A program made the translations under genes and the position numbers. A DNA stretch of 10,597 nucleotides from CADEFX01 sp050260355 (GTDB taxonomy: Bacteria; Pseudomonadota; Alphaproteobacteria; Rhizobiales; Hyphomicrobiaceae), in NCBI GenBank assembly GCA_050260355.1, contig JBLNBZ010000018.1, forward strand, positions 1-10,597, in the 5' to 3' direction. Below are positions 6,172 to 10,597 of this stretch, piece by piece. The notes below the pieces were generated by a model. It made no database searches. It saw only the letters and a program-made list of their open reading frames with translations, and was not told the origin of the DNA. Numbering within the stretch: position 1 is the first letter of the stretch; the number at the start of each line of letters is the position of its first letter.

Positions 6172-6873
6172 ATGGCCGACGAGAAGACGAAGCCCGACAA
6201 GGCCGCCGACAAGGGGGCTCGGCAGCCCAAGGGAGGCAAGCCTGACGGCAAGGCTGCTGCTGCGGCCAAGGGCAAGGGGCAGCCCGCCGAGAAGGCTGCG
6301 CCGAAGCCCAAGGCTGCGCGGCCGAAGGATTACAAGCCGCGCCTGAAGGTGCAGTACGAGACCGTGGTGAAGACCGAGCTGACCAGCAAGTTCGGCTACA
6401 AGAATCACATGCAGGTGCCGCGGCTCGAGAAGATCGTGCTCAACATGGGCGTCGGCGAGGCCGTCAACGACCGCAAGAAGGTCGACAACGCGGCGGGCGA
6501 CCTCGCGTTGATCGCCGGCCAGCGGCCGGTGATCACACGCGCGCGCAAGTCGATCGCCACCTACAAGGTGCGCGAGAACATGCCGATCGGCGCCAAGGTG
6601 ACGCTGCGCGGGGACCGCATGTACGAGTTCCTCGACCGGCTGGTCACGATTGCTCTGCCCCGGGTCAAGGATTTCCGCGGCCTCAATCCGAAGAGCTTCG
6701 ATGGCCGCGGCAACTATGCGCTGGGCCTGCGGGAGCACATCGTGTTCCCGGAGATCGACTACGACAAGGTCGACGAGGTCCGAGGCATGGACGTAATCGT
6801 ATGCACGACGGCACGCACGGACGAGGAGGCGCGCGAGCTGTTGCGCGGCTTCAACTTTCCTTTCCGCAGCTAG
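6172..6873 (+). CDS. rplE: 50S ribosomal protein L5 with a long basic N-terminal extension
   Basis: From ATG 6172 the product has 233 residues; L5 is usually about 180. The extra length is a roughly 52-residue Lys/Ala/Pro/Gly-rich segment with no hydrophobic core, predicted disordered. The normal L5 then starts at DYKPRLKVQYE and is complete: FGYKNHMQVPRLEKIVLNMG, RPVITRARKSIA, PIGAKVTLRG, RDFRGLN-type KDFRGLNPKSFDGRGNY, FPEIDYDKV, and a FNFPFR end. L5 binds 5S rRNA with L18 and L25, contacts P-site tRNA and forms bridge B1b. An in-frame ATG at 6166 overlaps the rplX stop, but AGGA (6161-6164) is then only 1 base away, versus 7 bases for 6172, so 6172 is preferred. Family length argues for considering an internal start, but I see no good one at the core boundary. 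Confidence 0.95.
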   Translation: MADEKTKPDKAADKGARQPKGGKPDGKAAAAAKGKGQPAEKAAPKPKAARPKDYKPRLKVQYETVVKTELTSKFGYKNHMQVPRLEKIVLNMGVGEAVNDRKKVDNAAGDLALIAGQRPVITRARKSIATYKVRENMPIGAKVTLRGDRMYEFLDRLVTIALPRVKDFRGLNPKSFDGRGNYALGLREHIVFPEIDYDKVDEVRGMDVIVCTTARTDEEARELLRGFNFPFRS

Positions 6874-6920
6874 GGCCTAACCTCGGTCGCAACCGATAAG
6901 TGGGTCTTGGGAGACTCTGA

Positions 6921-7226
6921 ATGGCAAAGACAAGCTCAGTCGAGAAGAACAAGCGGCGCAAGCGGCTCGTCGCCCTCTATGCGGCCAAGCGCCAGAAGCT
7001 GAAGGAGATCGCCAGCGACAGATCCAAGCCGGCCGAGGAGCGCTTTGCTGCGCATCTGAAGCTGGCGCAGATGCCCCGCAACTCGTCGGCGACGCGCATC
7101 CGCAACCGCTGCGAGCTGACGGGCCGCGCGCGCGGCTACTACCGCAAGCTCAGGGTCTGTCGCAACCAGCTCCGCGAGCTCGCCAGCCAGGGACTGATCC
7201 CCGGCATGGTGAAGTCGAGCTGGTAG
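6921..7226 (+). CDS. rpsN: 30S ribosomal protein S14 (long form)
   Basis: The 101-residue product is the long type S14, as in E. coli and other proteobacteria. It has MAKTSSVEKNKRRKRLV, then PRNSSATRIRNRCELTGRAR, YYRKL and a C-terminal IPGMVKSSW. S14 binds 16S rRNA in the 30S head near S3, S10 and S19. It lacks the full CXXC...CXXC zinc ribbon of short S14 but keeps a Cys at residue 64 and another at residue 80, the positions of the first Cys of each zinc pair. GGGAGA (6909-6914) precedes the ATG by 6 bases. The 47-base gap after rplE holds no other clear feature. Confidence 0.98.
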   Translation: MAKTSSVEKNKRRKRLVALYAAKRQKLKEIASDRSKPAEERFAAHLKLAQMPRNSSATRIRNRCELTGRARGYYRKLRVCRNQLRELASQGLIPGMVKSSW

Positions 7227-7239
7227 GAGGAGAGTTCGC

Positions 7240-7638
7240 ATGGCGATGAATGATCCGTTGGGCGATATGCTGACACGCATCCGCAACGCGCAGATGCGGC
7301 GCCGCCCTCGCGTGGTGACGCCCGCCTCCAACCTGCGCGCCCGCGTGCTCGACGTGCTGGCCGAGGAGGGATATATCCGCGGCTACACGCGCGTCGATCA
7401 CAAGGGCGGCGAGAGCGAGCTCGAGATCGAATTGAAGTATCTGAACGGCCAGCCGGCGATCCGCCATATCAAGCGCGTCTCCAAGCCCGGCCGGCGCGTC
7501 TATTCGCAGCTCAAGGACCTGCCGACGGTCGCCAACGGCCTCGGCGTGGCGATCCTGTCGACTCCCAAGGGCGTGATGTCGGATACGCGCGCGCGGGAGG
7601 AGAAGGTGGGCGGCGAAGTGCTTTGTGACGTGTTCTGA
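7240..7638 (+). CDS. rpsH: 30S ribosomal protein S8
   Basis: The 132-residue product is the usual S8 length. It has NDPLGDMLTRIRNAQ at the start, then VLDVLAEEGYIRGY, a lineage-typical middle, KPGRRVYSQLKDLPTVANGLGVAILSTPKG, and the C-terminal GGEVLCDVF. S8 binds the central domain of 16S rRNA. In E. coli it is also the translational repressor of the spc operon, acting at an rRNA-like site by rplE; I did not identify such a site in the 47 bases upstream of rpsN or the short gap before rplE. TAGGAGGAG, overlapping the rpsN stop, is a very strong Shine-Dalgarno. ATG 7246 is an alternative start two codons in. Confidence 0.98.
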   Translation: MAMNDPLGDMLTRIRNAQMRRRPRVVTPASNLRARVLDVLAEEGYIRGYTRVDHKGGESELEIELKYLNGQPAIRHIKRVSKPGRRVYSQLKDLPTVANGLGVAILSTPKGVMSDTRAREEKVGGEVLCDVF

Positions 7639-7681
7639 TCCGGGCTTCGGGTCGCAGACGAGCAGATAAAGGAATCGCGCC

Positions 7682-8221
7682 ATGTCGCGCATCGGCAAAA
7701 GGCCGGTCCCGGTACCGGCCAACGTGCAGGCCACCGTTGACGGCCAGACGATCAAGGTCAAGGGCCCCAAGGGTGAGCTGTCGTTGACGCTGCCCGAGGA
7801 GATCAAGCTGGCCAAGACGGCCGATGGCATCTCGGTCGAGCCGCGCGACGACACCAAGCGCGCGCGCAGCATGTGGGGCATGTCCCGCACGCTGATCGAC
7901 AACCAGATCAAGGGCGTCGTCAACGGCTATGCCAGAACGCTCGAGATCCAGGGCGTCGGCTTCCGCGCGCAGCTCAAGGGCAAGGACCTCAACCTGCAGC
8001 TCGGGTTCAGCCACGAGATCAATTACAAGGTGCCGGCCGACATCGACATCAAGCTGGCCGGCGCCAAGCAGGAGCAGATCCAAATCTCCGGCATCGACAA
8101 GCAGAAGGTCGGCCAGGTGGCGGCGGAGATCCGTGGCTTCAGGCCGCCCGAGCCCTACCAGGGCAAGGGTGTGCGCTACCAGGGCGAATACATCCTCCGC
8201 AAGGAAGGCAAGAAGAAGTAG
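7682..8221 (+). CDS. rplF: 50S ribosomal protein L6
   Basis: The 179-residue product matches the usual 177-180. It begins MSRIGKRPVPVPANVQATV and carries KGPKGELSLTLP and the second-domain start VNGYARTLEIQGVGFRAQ. Near the C-terminus are GIDKQKVGQVAAEIRGFRPP and EPYQGKGVRYQGEYI, the L6 signature. L6 binds the sarcin-ricin loop region of 23S rRNA near the translation-factor site and is added late in 50S assembly. TAAAGGA (7667-7673) is the Shine-Dalgarno, 8 bases before the ATG. The 43-base gap after rpsH holds nothing else I can support. Confidence 0.98.
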   Translation: MSRIGKRPVPVPANVQATVDGQTIKVKGPKGELSLTLPEEIKLAKTADGISVEPRDDTKRARSMWGMSRTLIDNQIKGVVNGYARTLEIQGVGFRAQLKGKDLNLQLGFSHEINYKVPADIDIKLAGAKQEQIQISGIDKQKVGQVAAEIRGFRPPEPYQGKGVRYQGEYILRKEGKKK

Positions 8222-8229
8222 AGGCACCG

Positions 8230-8592
8230 ATGAGCGCTCACGACAAGCAGTTCCAGCAGCGCCGCACACGCGTGCGCCGTGCGCTTCGACAGCGTTCCGA
8301 CGGGCGGCCGCGACTGTCGGTCTTCCGCTCCTCGAAGCACATCTATGCGCAGGTGATCGACGACGCGAGCGGCCGCACGCTCGCTGCCGCCTCGAGCCTC
8401 GACAAGGACGTCAAGGGGCAGCTTAAGACGGGTGCCGATAAGGCGGCGGCCGCGGCGGTCGGCAAGCTCATCGCCGAGCGGGCCGTCGGTGCCGGCGTCG
8501 ACCGCGTTGTCTTCGATCGCGGCGGCTACATGTTCCATGGCCGCGTGAAGGCGCTGGCCGACGCTGCCCGCGAAGGCGGCCTGAGCTTCTAG
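8230..8592 (+). CDS. rplR: 50S ribosomal protein L18
   Basis: From ATG 8230 the product has 120 residues, the standard L18 length. An open frame extends far upstream but is rplF read out of frame. Visible are a basic N-terminus (QQRRTRVRRALRQRSDGRPR), LSVFRSSKHIYAQVIDD, TLAAASSLDKD, AAAVGKLIAERAVGAGVDRVVFDRGG and the C-terminal VKALADAAREGGLSF. L18 binds 5S rRNA with L5 and anchors it in the central protuberance. AGAGG (8220-8224), overlapping the rplF stop, is the Shine-Dalgarno. Confidence 0.97.
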   Translation: MSAHDKQFQQRRTRVRRALRQRSDGRPRLSVFRSSKHIYAQVIDDASGRTLAAASSLDKDVKGQLKTGADKAAAAAVGKLIAERAVGAGVDRVVFDRGGYMFHGRVKALADAAREGGLSF

Positions 8593-8606
8593 GAAAGGAA
8601 CTCCAA

Positions 8607-9185
8607 GTGGCACGCAACCCCTCGAGAGACAGGGACCGCGACGACGACCGCAAGAGCGAGTTCGCCGACAAGCTCGTGCATATCAACCGCGTCGCCAAGG
8701 TCGTGAAGGGCGGCAAGCGGTTCGGCTTCGCCGCGCTGGTGGTGGTCGGCGACCAGCAAGGCCAGGTCGGATACGGACACGGCAAGGCGCGCGAGGTTCC
8801 CGAAGCGATCCGCAAGGCCACCGAGTCTGCGCGCCGCTCGCTCGTGCGCGTGCCCATGCGCGACAAGCGCACGCTGCATCACGACAGCGTCGGCCGGCAC
8901 GGCGCCGGCAAGGTGGTGCTCCGCTCGGCACCGGCGGGCACCGGCATCATCGCCGGTGGTCCGATGCGCGCCGTGTTCGAGATGCTTGGCGTCAGGGACG
9001 TGGTGGCCAAGTCGCTCGGCAGCACGAACCCCTACAACATGGTGCGCGCCACCTTCGACGCGCTGAAGGCGCAGGAGAACCCGCGCGGTGTTGCGGCGCG
9101 CCGGGGCAAGAAGGTGAGCGAGATCGTAGCGCGCCGGCGCGATGCTGCCGGCGAGTCGACAGAGGCTGCGCAGGAGACGGCGTGA
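8607..9185 (+). CDS. rpsE: 30S ribosomal protein S5
   Basis: The product has 192 residues and starts at GTG 8607, with AAGGA (8595-8599) 7 bases before it. A charged N-terminus (RDRDRDDDRKSEF) leads into the double-stranded RNA-binding-like domain VHINRVAKVVKGGKRFGFAA, VVVGDQQGQVGYGHGKAREV and AIRKATESARR. The second domain has APAGTGIIAGGPMRAVFEM, GVRDVVAKSLGSTNPYNMVRAT and the ALKAQENP helix. S5 lies near the mRNA entry and the decoding centre, where mutations affect fidelity and spectinomycin response; the loop around VVKGGKRF looks wild type. The last 20 or so residues are an Ala/Glu/Arg tail. Confidence 0.98.
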   Translation: MARNPSRDRDRDDDRKSEFADKLVHINRVAKVVKGGKRFGFAALVVVGDQQGQVGYGHGKAREVPEAIRKATESARRSLVRVPMRDKRTLHHDSVGRHGAGKVVLRSAPAGTGIIAGGPMRAVFEMLGVRDVVAKSLGSTNPYNMVRATFDALKAQENPRGVAARRGKKVSEIVARRRDAAGESTEAAQETA

Positions 9186-9245
9186 GCCTGGCAGGGACTG
9201 CGATGGCGCGCGAGCGGCGTGCCCTTTGGTTCGAGGTGATGTGAC
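9186..9245 (+). other. rpsE-rpmD gap with a hairpin and a 13-codon open frame
   Basis: This 60-base gap holds a 7-bp stem, GGCGCGC (9205-9211) with GCGTGCC (9217-9223), one G-U, loop GAGCG. It overlaps a 13-codon frame, ATG 9203 to TGA 9242-9244, preceded by AGGGA (9193-9197) and ending one base before the rpmD ATG. The rpmD Shine-Dalgarno GAGGTGAT (9233-9240) is an 8-base match to the anti-SD complement and lies inside that frame. Whether the small frame is translated is unknown; it could be chance. Confidence 0.3.
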
Positions 9246-9449
9246 ATGGCGGCCAAGAAGCCCGGCGGCACCATTACGGTGGAGCAAATCAGAAGCCCCA
9301 ACCGGCGGCCCGAGATCCAGCAGAAGACGCTGATCGGACTGGGTCTCAACAAGCTGCGTCGCCGGCGTACGCTGCCCGATACGCCGGATGTGCGCGGCAT
9401 GATCGGCAAGATTCGTCATCTGGTGCGCATTGTTGATGATAAGGCCTGA
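9246..9449 (+). CDS. rpmD: 50S ribosomal protein L30
   Basis: The 67-residue product is in the bacterial L30 range of about 58-67. Signature segments are ITVEQIRSPNRRPEIQQKTL, IGLGLNKLRRRRTLPDTPDV, RGMIGKIRHLVRIV. L30 is a small 50S protein on the solvent side that contacts 23S rRNA domains II and V. The MAAKKPGG leader is slightly longer than in E. coli. GAGGTGAT is a very strong Shine-Dalgarno 5 bases before the ATG. Its order between rpsE and rplO is the standard spc arrangement. Confidence 0.97.
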   Translation: MAAKKPGGTITVEQIRSPNRRPEIQQKTLIGLGLNKLRRRRTLPDTPDVRGMIGKIRHLVRIVDDKA

Positions 9450-9475
9450 CGCACAGGCGGTGGAGAGGTTGGCCC

Positions 9476-10027
9476 ATGCGGCTCAATGAACTGAAGGACA
9501 ATGCCGGATCGCGCAAATTCCGGCTGAGGATCGGCCGCGGCATCGGCTCCGGAATCGGCAAGACCGGCGGACGCGGCGGCAAGGGACAGACGGCTCGAAC
9601 CGGTGTGGCTCTGGGCGGCTTTGAGGGCGGCCAGATGCCGCTGCATCGCCGTCTTCCCAAGCGCGGTTTCAGGTCGATGGACCGGCGCCGCTTCAACGAG
9701 GTGAGCCTCGGCCGGCTCCAGGCGGCCGTCGATGCGGGTCTGATCGACGCGGGCAAGCCGGTCGACGTGGCAGCCCTTGTCTCGGCGGGCGTTCTGCGCC
9801 GCCCCCTCGACGGCGTGCGCATTCTCGGCGGTGGCGAGCTCAAGGCGAAGCTGGAGCTCGTGGTCAATCACGCCACCCAGTCCGCGACCCAGGCGATCGA
9901 GAAGGCCGGCGGCAAGGTCAGCCTGATCAAGGAGAAAATTCTCGCGGCGGATGAGGCGAAGCGGGCCAAGACCGCAGCGAAGAAGGAAAAAACGGGCAAG
10001 AAGAAGCCCGCCGAGCCTGAGGAGTGA
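9476..10027 (+). CDS. rplO: 50S ribosomal protein L15
   Basis: The 183-residue product begins MRLNELKDNAGSRKFRLRIG, followed by the Gly-rich rRNA-binding stretch GRGIGSGIGKTGGRGGKGQ, GGFEGGQMPLHRRLPKRGF and the globular C-terminal domain with VRILGGGELKAKLELVVNHA and AIEKAGGKVSLI. L15 threads into the 50S and stabilises 23S rRNA domains late in assembly. Most alphaproteobacterial L15 proteins are about 155-165 residues; the excess here is a tail from about residue 155, Lys/Ala/Glu-rich (KRAKTAAKKEKTGKKKP). GGAGAGG (9462-9468) precedes the ATG by 7 bases. It is the last r-protein gene before secY. Confidence 0.98.
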   Translation: MRLNELKDNAGSRKFRLRIGRGIGSGIGKTGGRGGKGQTARTGVALGGFEGGQMPLHRRLPKRGFRSMDRRRFNEVSLGRLQAAVDAGLIDAGKPVDVAALVSAGVLRRPLDGVRILGGGELKAKLELVVNHATQSATQAIEKAGGKVSLIKEKILAADEAKRAKTAAKKEKTGKKKPAEPEE

Positions 10028-10036
10028 TGTGCTTGG

Positions 10037-10061
10037 CGCGGTCCGGCTCGGCCGGGCCGCG
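10037..10061 (+). promoter_or_regulatory. Strong GC hairpin just after rplO
   Basis: CGCGGTCCGGC (10037-10047) pairs with GCCGGGCCGCG (10051-10061), 11 bp with one G-U and a TCG loop. It starts 9 bases after the rplO stop. No U tract follows, so it is not a standard intrinsic terminator. It could protect the 3' end of the r-protein mRNA after processing or slow polymerase. A second stem, 10067-10074 with 10082-10089 (8 bp with one G-U), follows directly. Confidence 0.45.
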
Positions 10062-10156
10062 AGCGCGGGCCGCACGGCGCATGCGGCTCCCTGGCAGGTG
10101 CTAGCCGGTTGCATCCATCGCTTCAAGCCGCCATGCTCTAGCCGCTCATGTTTTCT

Positions 10157-10191
10157 GCGCCGGTCCGAGGCAGCGCGCCCGGACGCGGCGC
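10157..10191 (+). promoter_or_regulatory. Strong hairpin upstream of secY
   Basis: GCGCCGGTCCG (10157-10167) pairs with CGGAC and CGGCGC (10180-10184 and 10186-10191), 11 bp with a single bulged G at 10185. The stem can extend inward by three pairs (GGC 10169-10171 with GCC 10177-10179). It lies 28 bases before the secY ATG. Nothing T-rich follows. A role as a secY leader element is possible but unproven. Confidence 0.45.
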
Positions 10192-10195
10192 CTAC

Positions 10196-10209
10196 AGCTC
10201 CCGGGAGCT
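10196..10209 (+). repeat. 14-base perfect palindrome overlapping the secY ribosome binding site
   Basis: AGCTCCCGGGAGCT is its own reverse complement. As RNA it can form a 5-bp stem with a CCGG loop, burying the GGGAG (10203-10207) that is the only recognisable Shine-Dalgarno for secY, 12 bases before its ATG. As DNA it could be a dimeric protein site. Neither role is demonstrated. Confidence 0.5.
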
Positions 10210-10219
10210 CGGACCCCAA

Positions 10220-10597
10220 ATGGTATCAGCGGCCGAACAGCTGGCATCGAACCTCAACTTCGGGGCATTCGCGAAGGCCGAGGATCTCAAGAAGCGCCTC
10301 TGGTTCACGCTCGCCGCGCTCCTCGTCTACCGTCTCGGCACGTTCATCCCCATCCCCGGCATCAACCCGGCGGCGTTTGCAGAGACATTCCAGCAGAACG
10401 CCGGCGGCATCCTCGGCATGGTGAACCTGTTCGCCGGCGGCGCCATCGAGCGCATGGCGATCTTTGCCCTCAATATCATGCCCTACATCTCGGCCTCGAT
10501 CATCATGCAGCTCATGACGTCGGTGTCGCCGACGCTGGAAGCGCTGAAGAAAGAGGGCGAGCAGGGCCGCAAGCAGATCAACCAGTACACGCGCTAC
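10220..10597 (+). CDS. secY: Preprotein translocase subunit SecY, N-terminal part (cut by right edge)
   Basis: The frame from ATG 10220 is open to the last base, giving 126 residues of a protein usually about 440 long. It begins MVSAAEQLASNLNFGAFAKA, like other alphaproteobacterial SecY. The first membrane segment is about residues 27-43 (LWFTLAALLVYRLGTFI), followed by IPIPGI. The plug region (about 62-75, GGILGMVNLFAGGA) and TM2 (about 79-102, ending in IMPYISASIIMQLM) follow, then the cytosolic loop with EALKKEGEQGRKQINQYTRY. SecY is the ten-helix inner-membrane channel that, with SecE and SecG, translocates or inserts secreted and membrane proteins, with SecA or the ribosome. It follows rplO as in the usual spc operon. 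The Shine-Dalgarno is weak and distant. Confidence 0.97.
   Translation, partial: MVSAAEQLASNLNFGAFAKAEDLKKRLWFTLAALLVYRLGTFIPIPGINPAAFAETFQQNAGGILGMVNLFAGGAIERMAIFALNIMPYISASIIMQLMTSVSPTLEALKKEGEQGRKQINQYTRY

Larger units (their letters stand above)
10028..10219 (+). other. rplO-secY intergenic region, structured, no convincing gene
   Basis: At 192 bases this is the longest gap in the window. It is GC-rich and holds three potential hairpins (10037-10061, 10067-10089, 10157-10191) and a 14-base perfect palindrome (10196-10209). There is a weak promoter-like pair, TTGCAT (10109-10114) and CATGCT (10132-10137), 17 bases apart, with only 3 of 6 matches at -10, so I do not call a promoter. A 25-codon frame beginning in the TGATG of the rplO stop (10027-10104) is Arg/Ala-rich, is placed too close to its purines, and looks like chance. 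Confidence 0.7.

Noticed and set aside
10027..10104. 25-codon frame starting in the rplO stop (TGATG)
   Set aside because: The purine stretch is only about 2 bases from the ATG, the product is Arg/Ala/Gly-rich as any GC-rich frame would be, and it overlaps a strong hairpin. Left as a possibility only.
10109..10137. Promoter-like TTGCAT-17-CATGCT before secY
   Set aside because: The -10 matches consensus at only 3 of 6 positions, so it is not distinguishable from background.
1..10597. Mobile elements, CRISPR arrays, tRNA or rRNA genes, or a novel accessory system
   Set aside because: None seen. The window is filled almost completely by core r-protein genes in the standard order, with no inserted gene, long repeat or compositional break.

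Overview
This window is a classic, very well conserved bacterial ribosomal-protein locus: the end of the str operon (the tail of tuf), then the whole S10 operon, then the spc operon into the first third of secY. All genes are on the + strand. The high-GC sequence, the gene order and the protein sequences (S10, L23, L3, L5 and the SecY N-terminus all look alphaproteobacterial) point to an alphaproteobacterium, most likely in or near the Hyphomicrobiales (Rhizobiales). That placement rests on remembered family sequences, not on a search.

Layout. 2-106 is the last 34 codons of EF-Tu, followed by a strong terminator-like hairpin (114-148). 161-5405 is the S10 block: rpsJ, rplC, rplD, rplW, rplB, rpsS, rplV, rpsC, rplP, rpmC, rpsQ. 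5475-10027 is the spc block: rplN, rplX, rplE, rpsN, rpsH, rplF, rplR, rpsE, rpmD, rplO. The gap 10028-10219 has no convincing gene but several GC-rich hairpins, and secY starts at 10220 and runs off the right edge. Most junctions are 1-4 base overlaps or short gaps with a good Shine-Dalgarno sequence, as expected for one long, translationally coupled transcript. The larger gaps are rpsJ-rplC (63-72 nt), rpsQ-rplN (69 nt, the S10/spc boundary), rpsE-rpmD (60 nt) and rplO-secY (192 nt).

Function. The genes supply 21 subunits of the 30S and 50S particles, in stoichiometric amounts, plus the core channel of the Sec translocon. S10 is also the antitermination factor NusE.

I see no mobile element, CRISPR array, tRNA, toxin-antitoxin, defence or otherwise novel gene system. 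What deserves a second look is on a small scale: a terminator-like hairpin that lies directly in the path of S10-operon transcription; RNA structures in three of the larger gaps; a roughly 52-residue Lys/Ala/Pro-rich N-terminal extension on L5; a changed loop in L2 next to its conserved Asp-His; and an S14 that keeps two of the four zinc-ligand cysteines.
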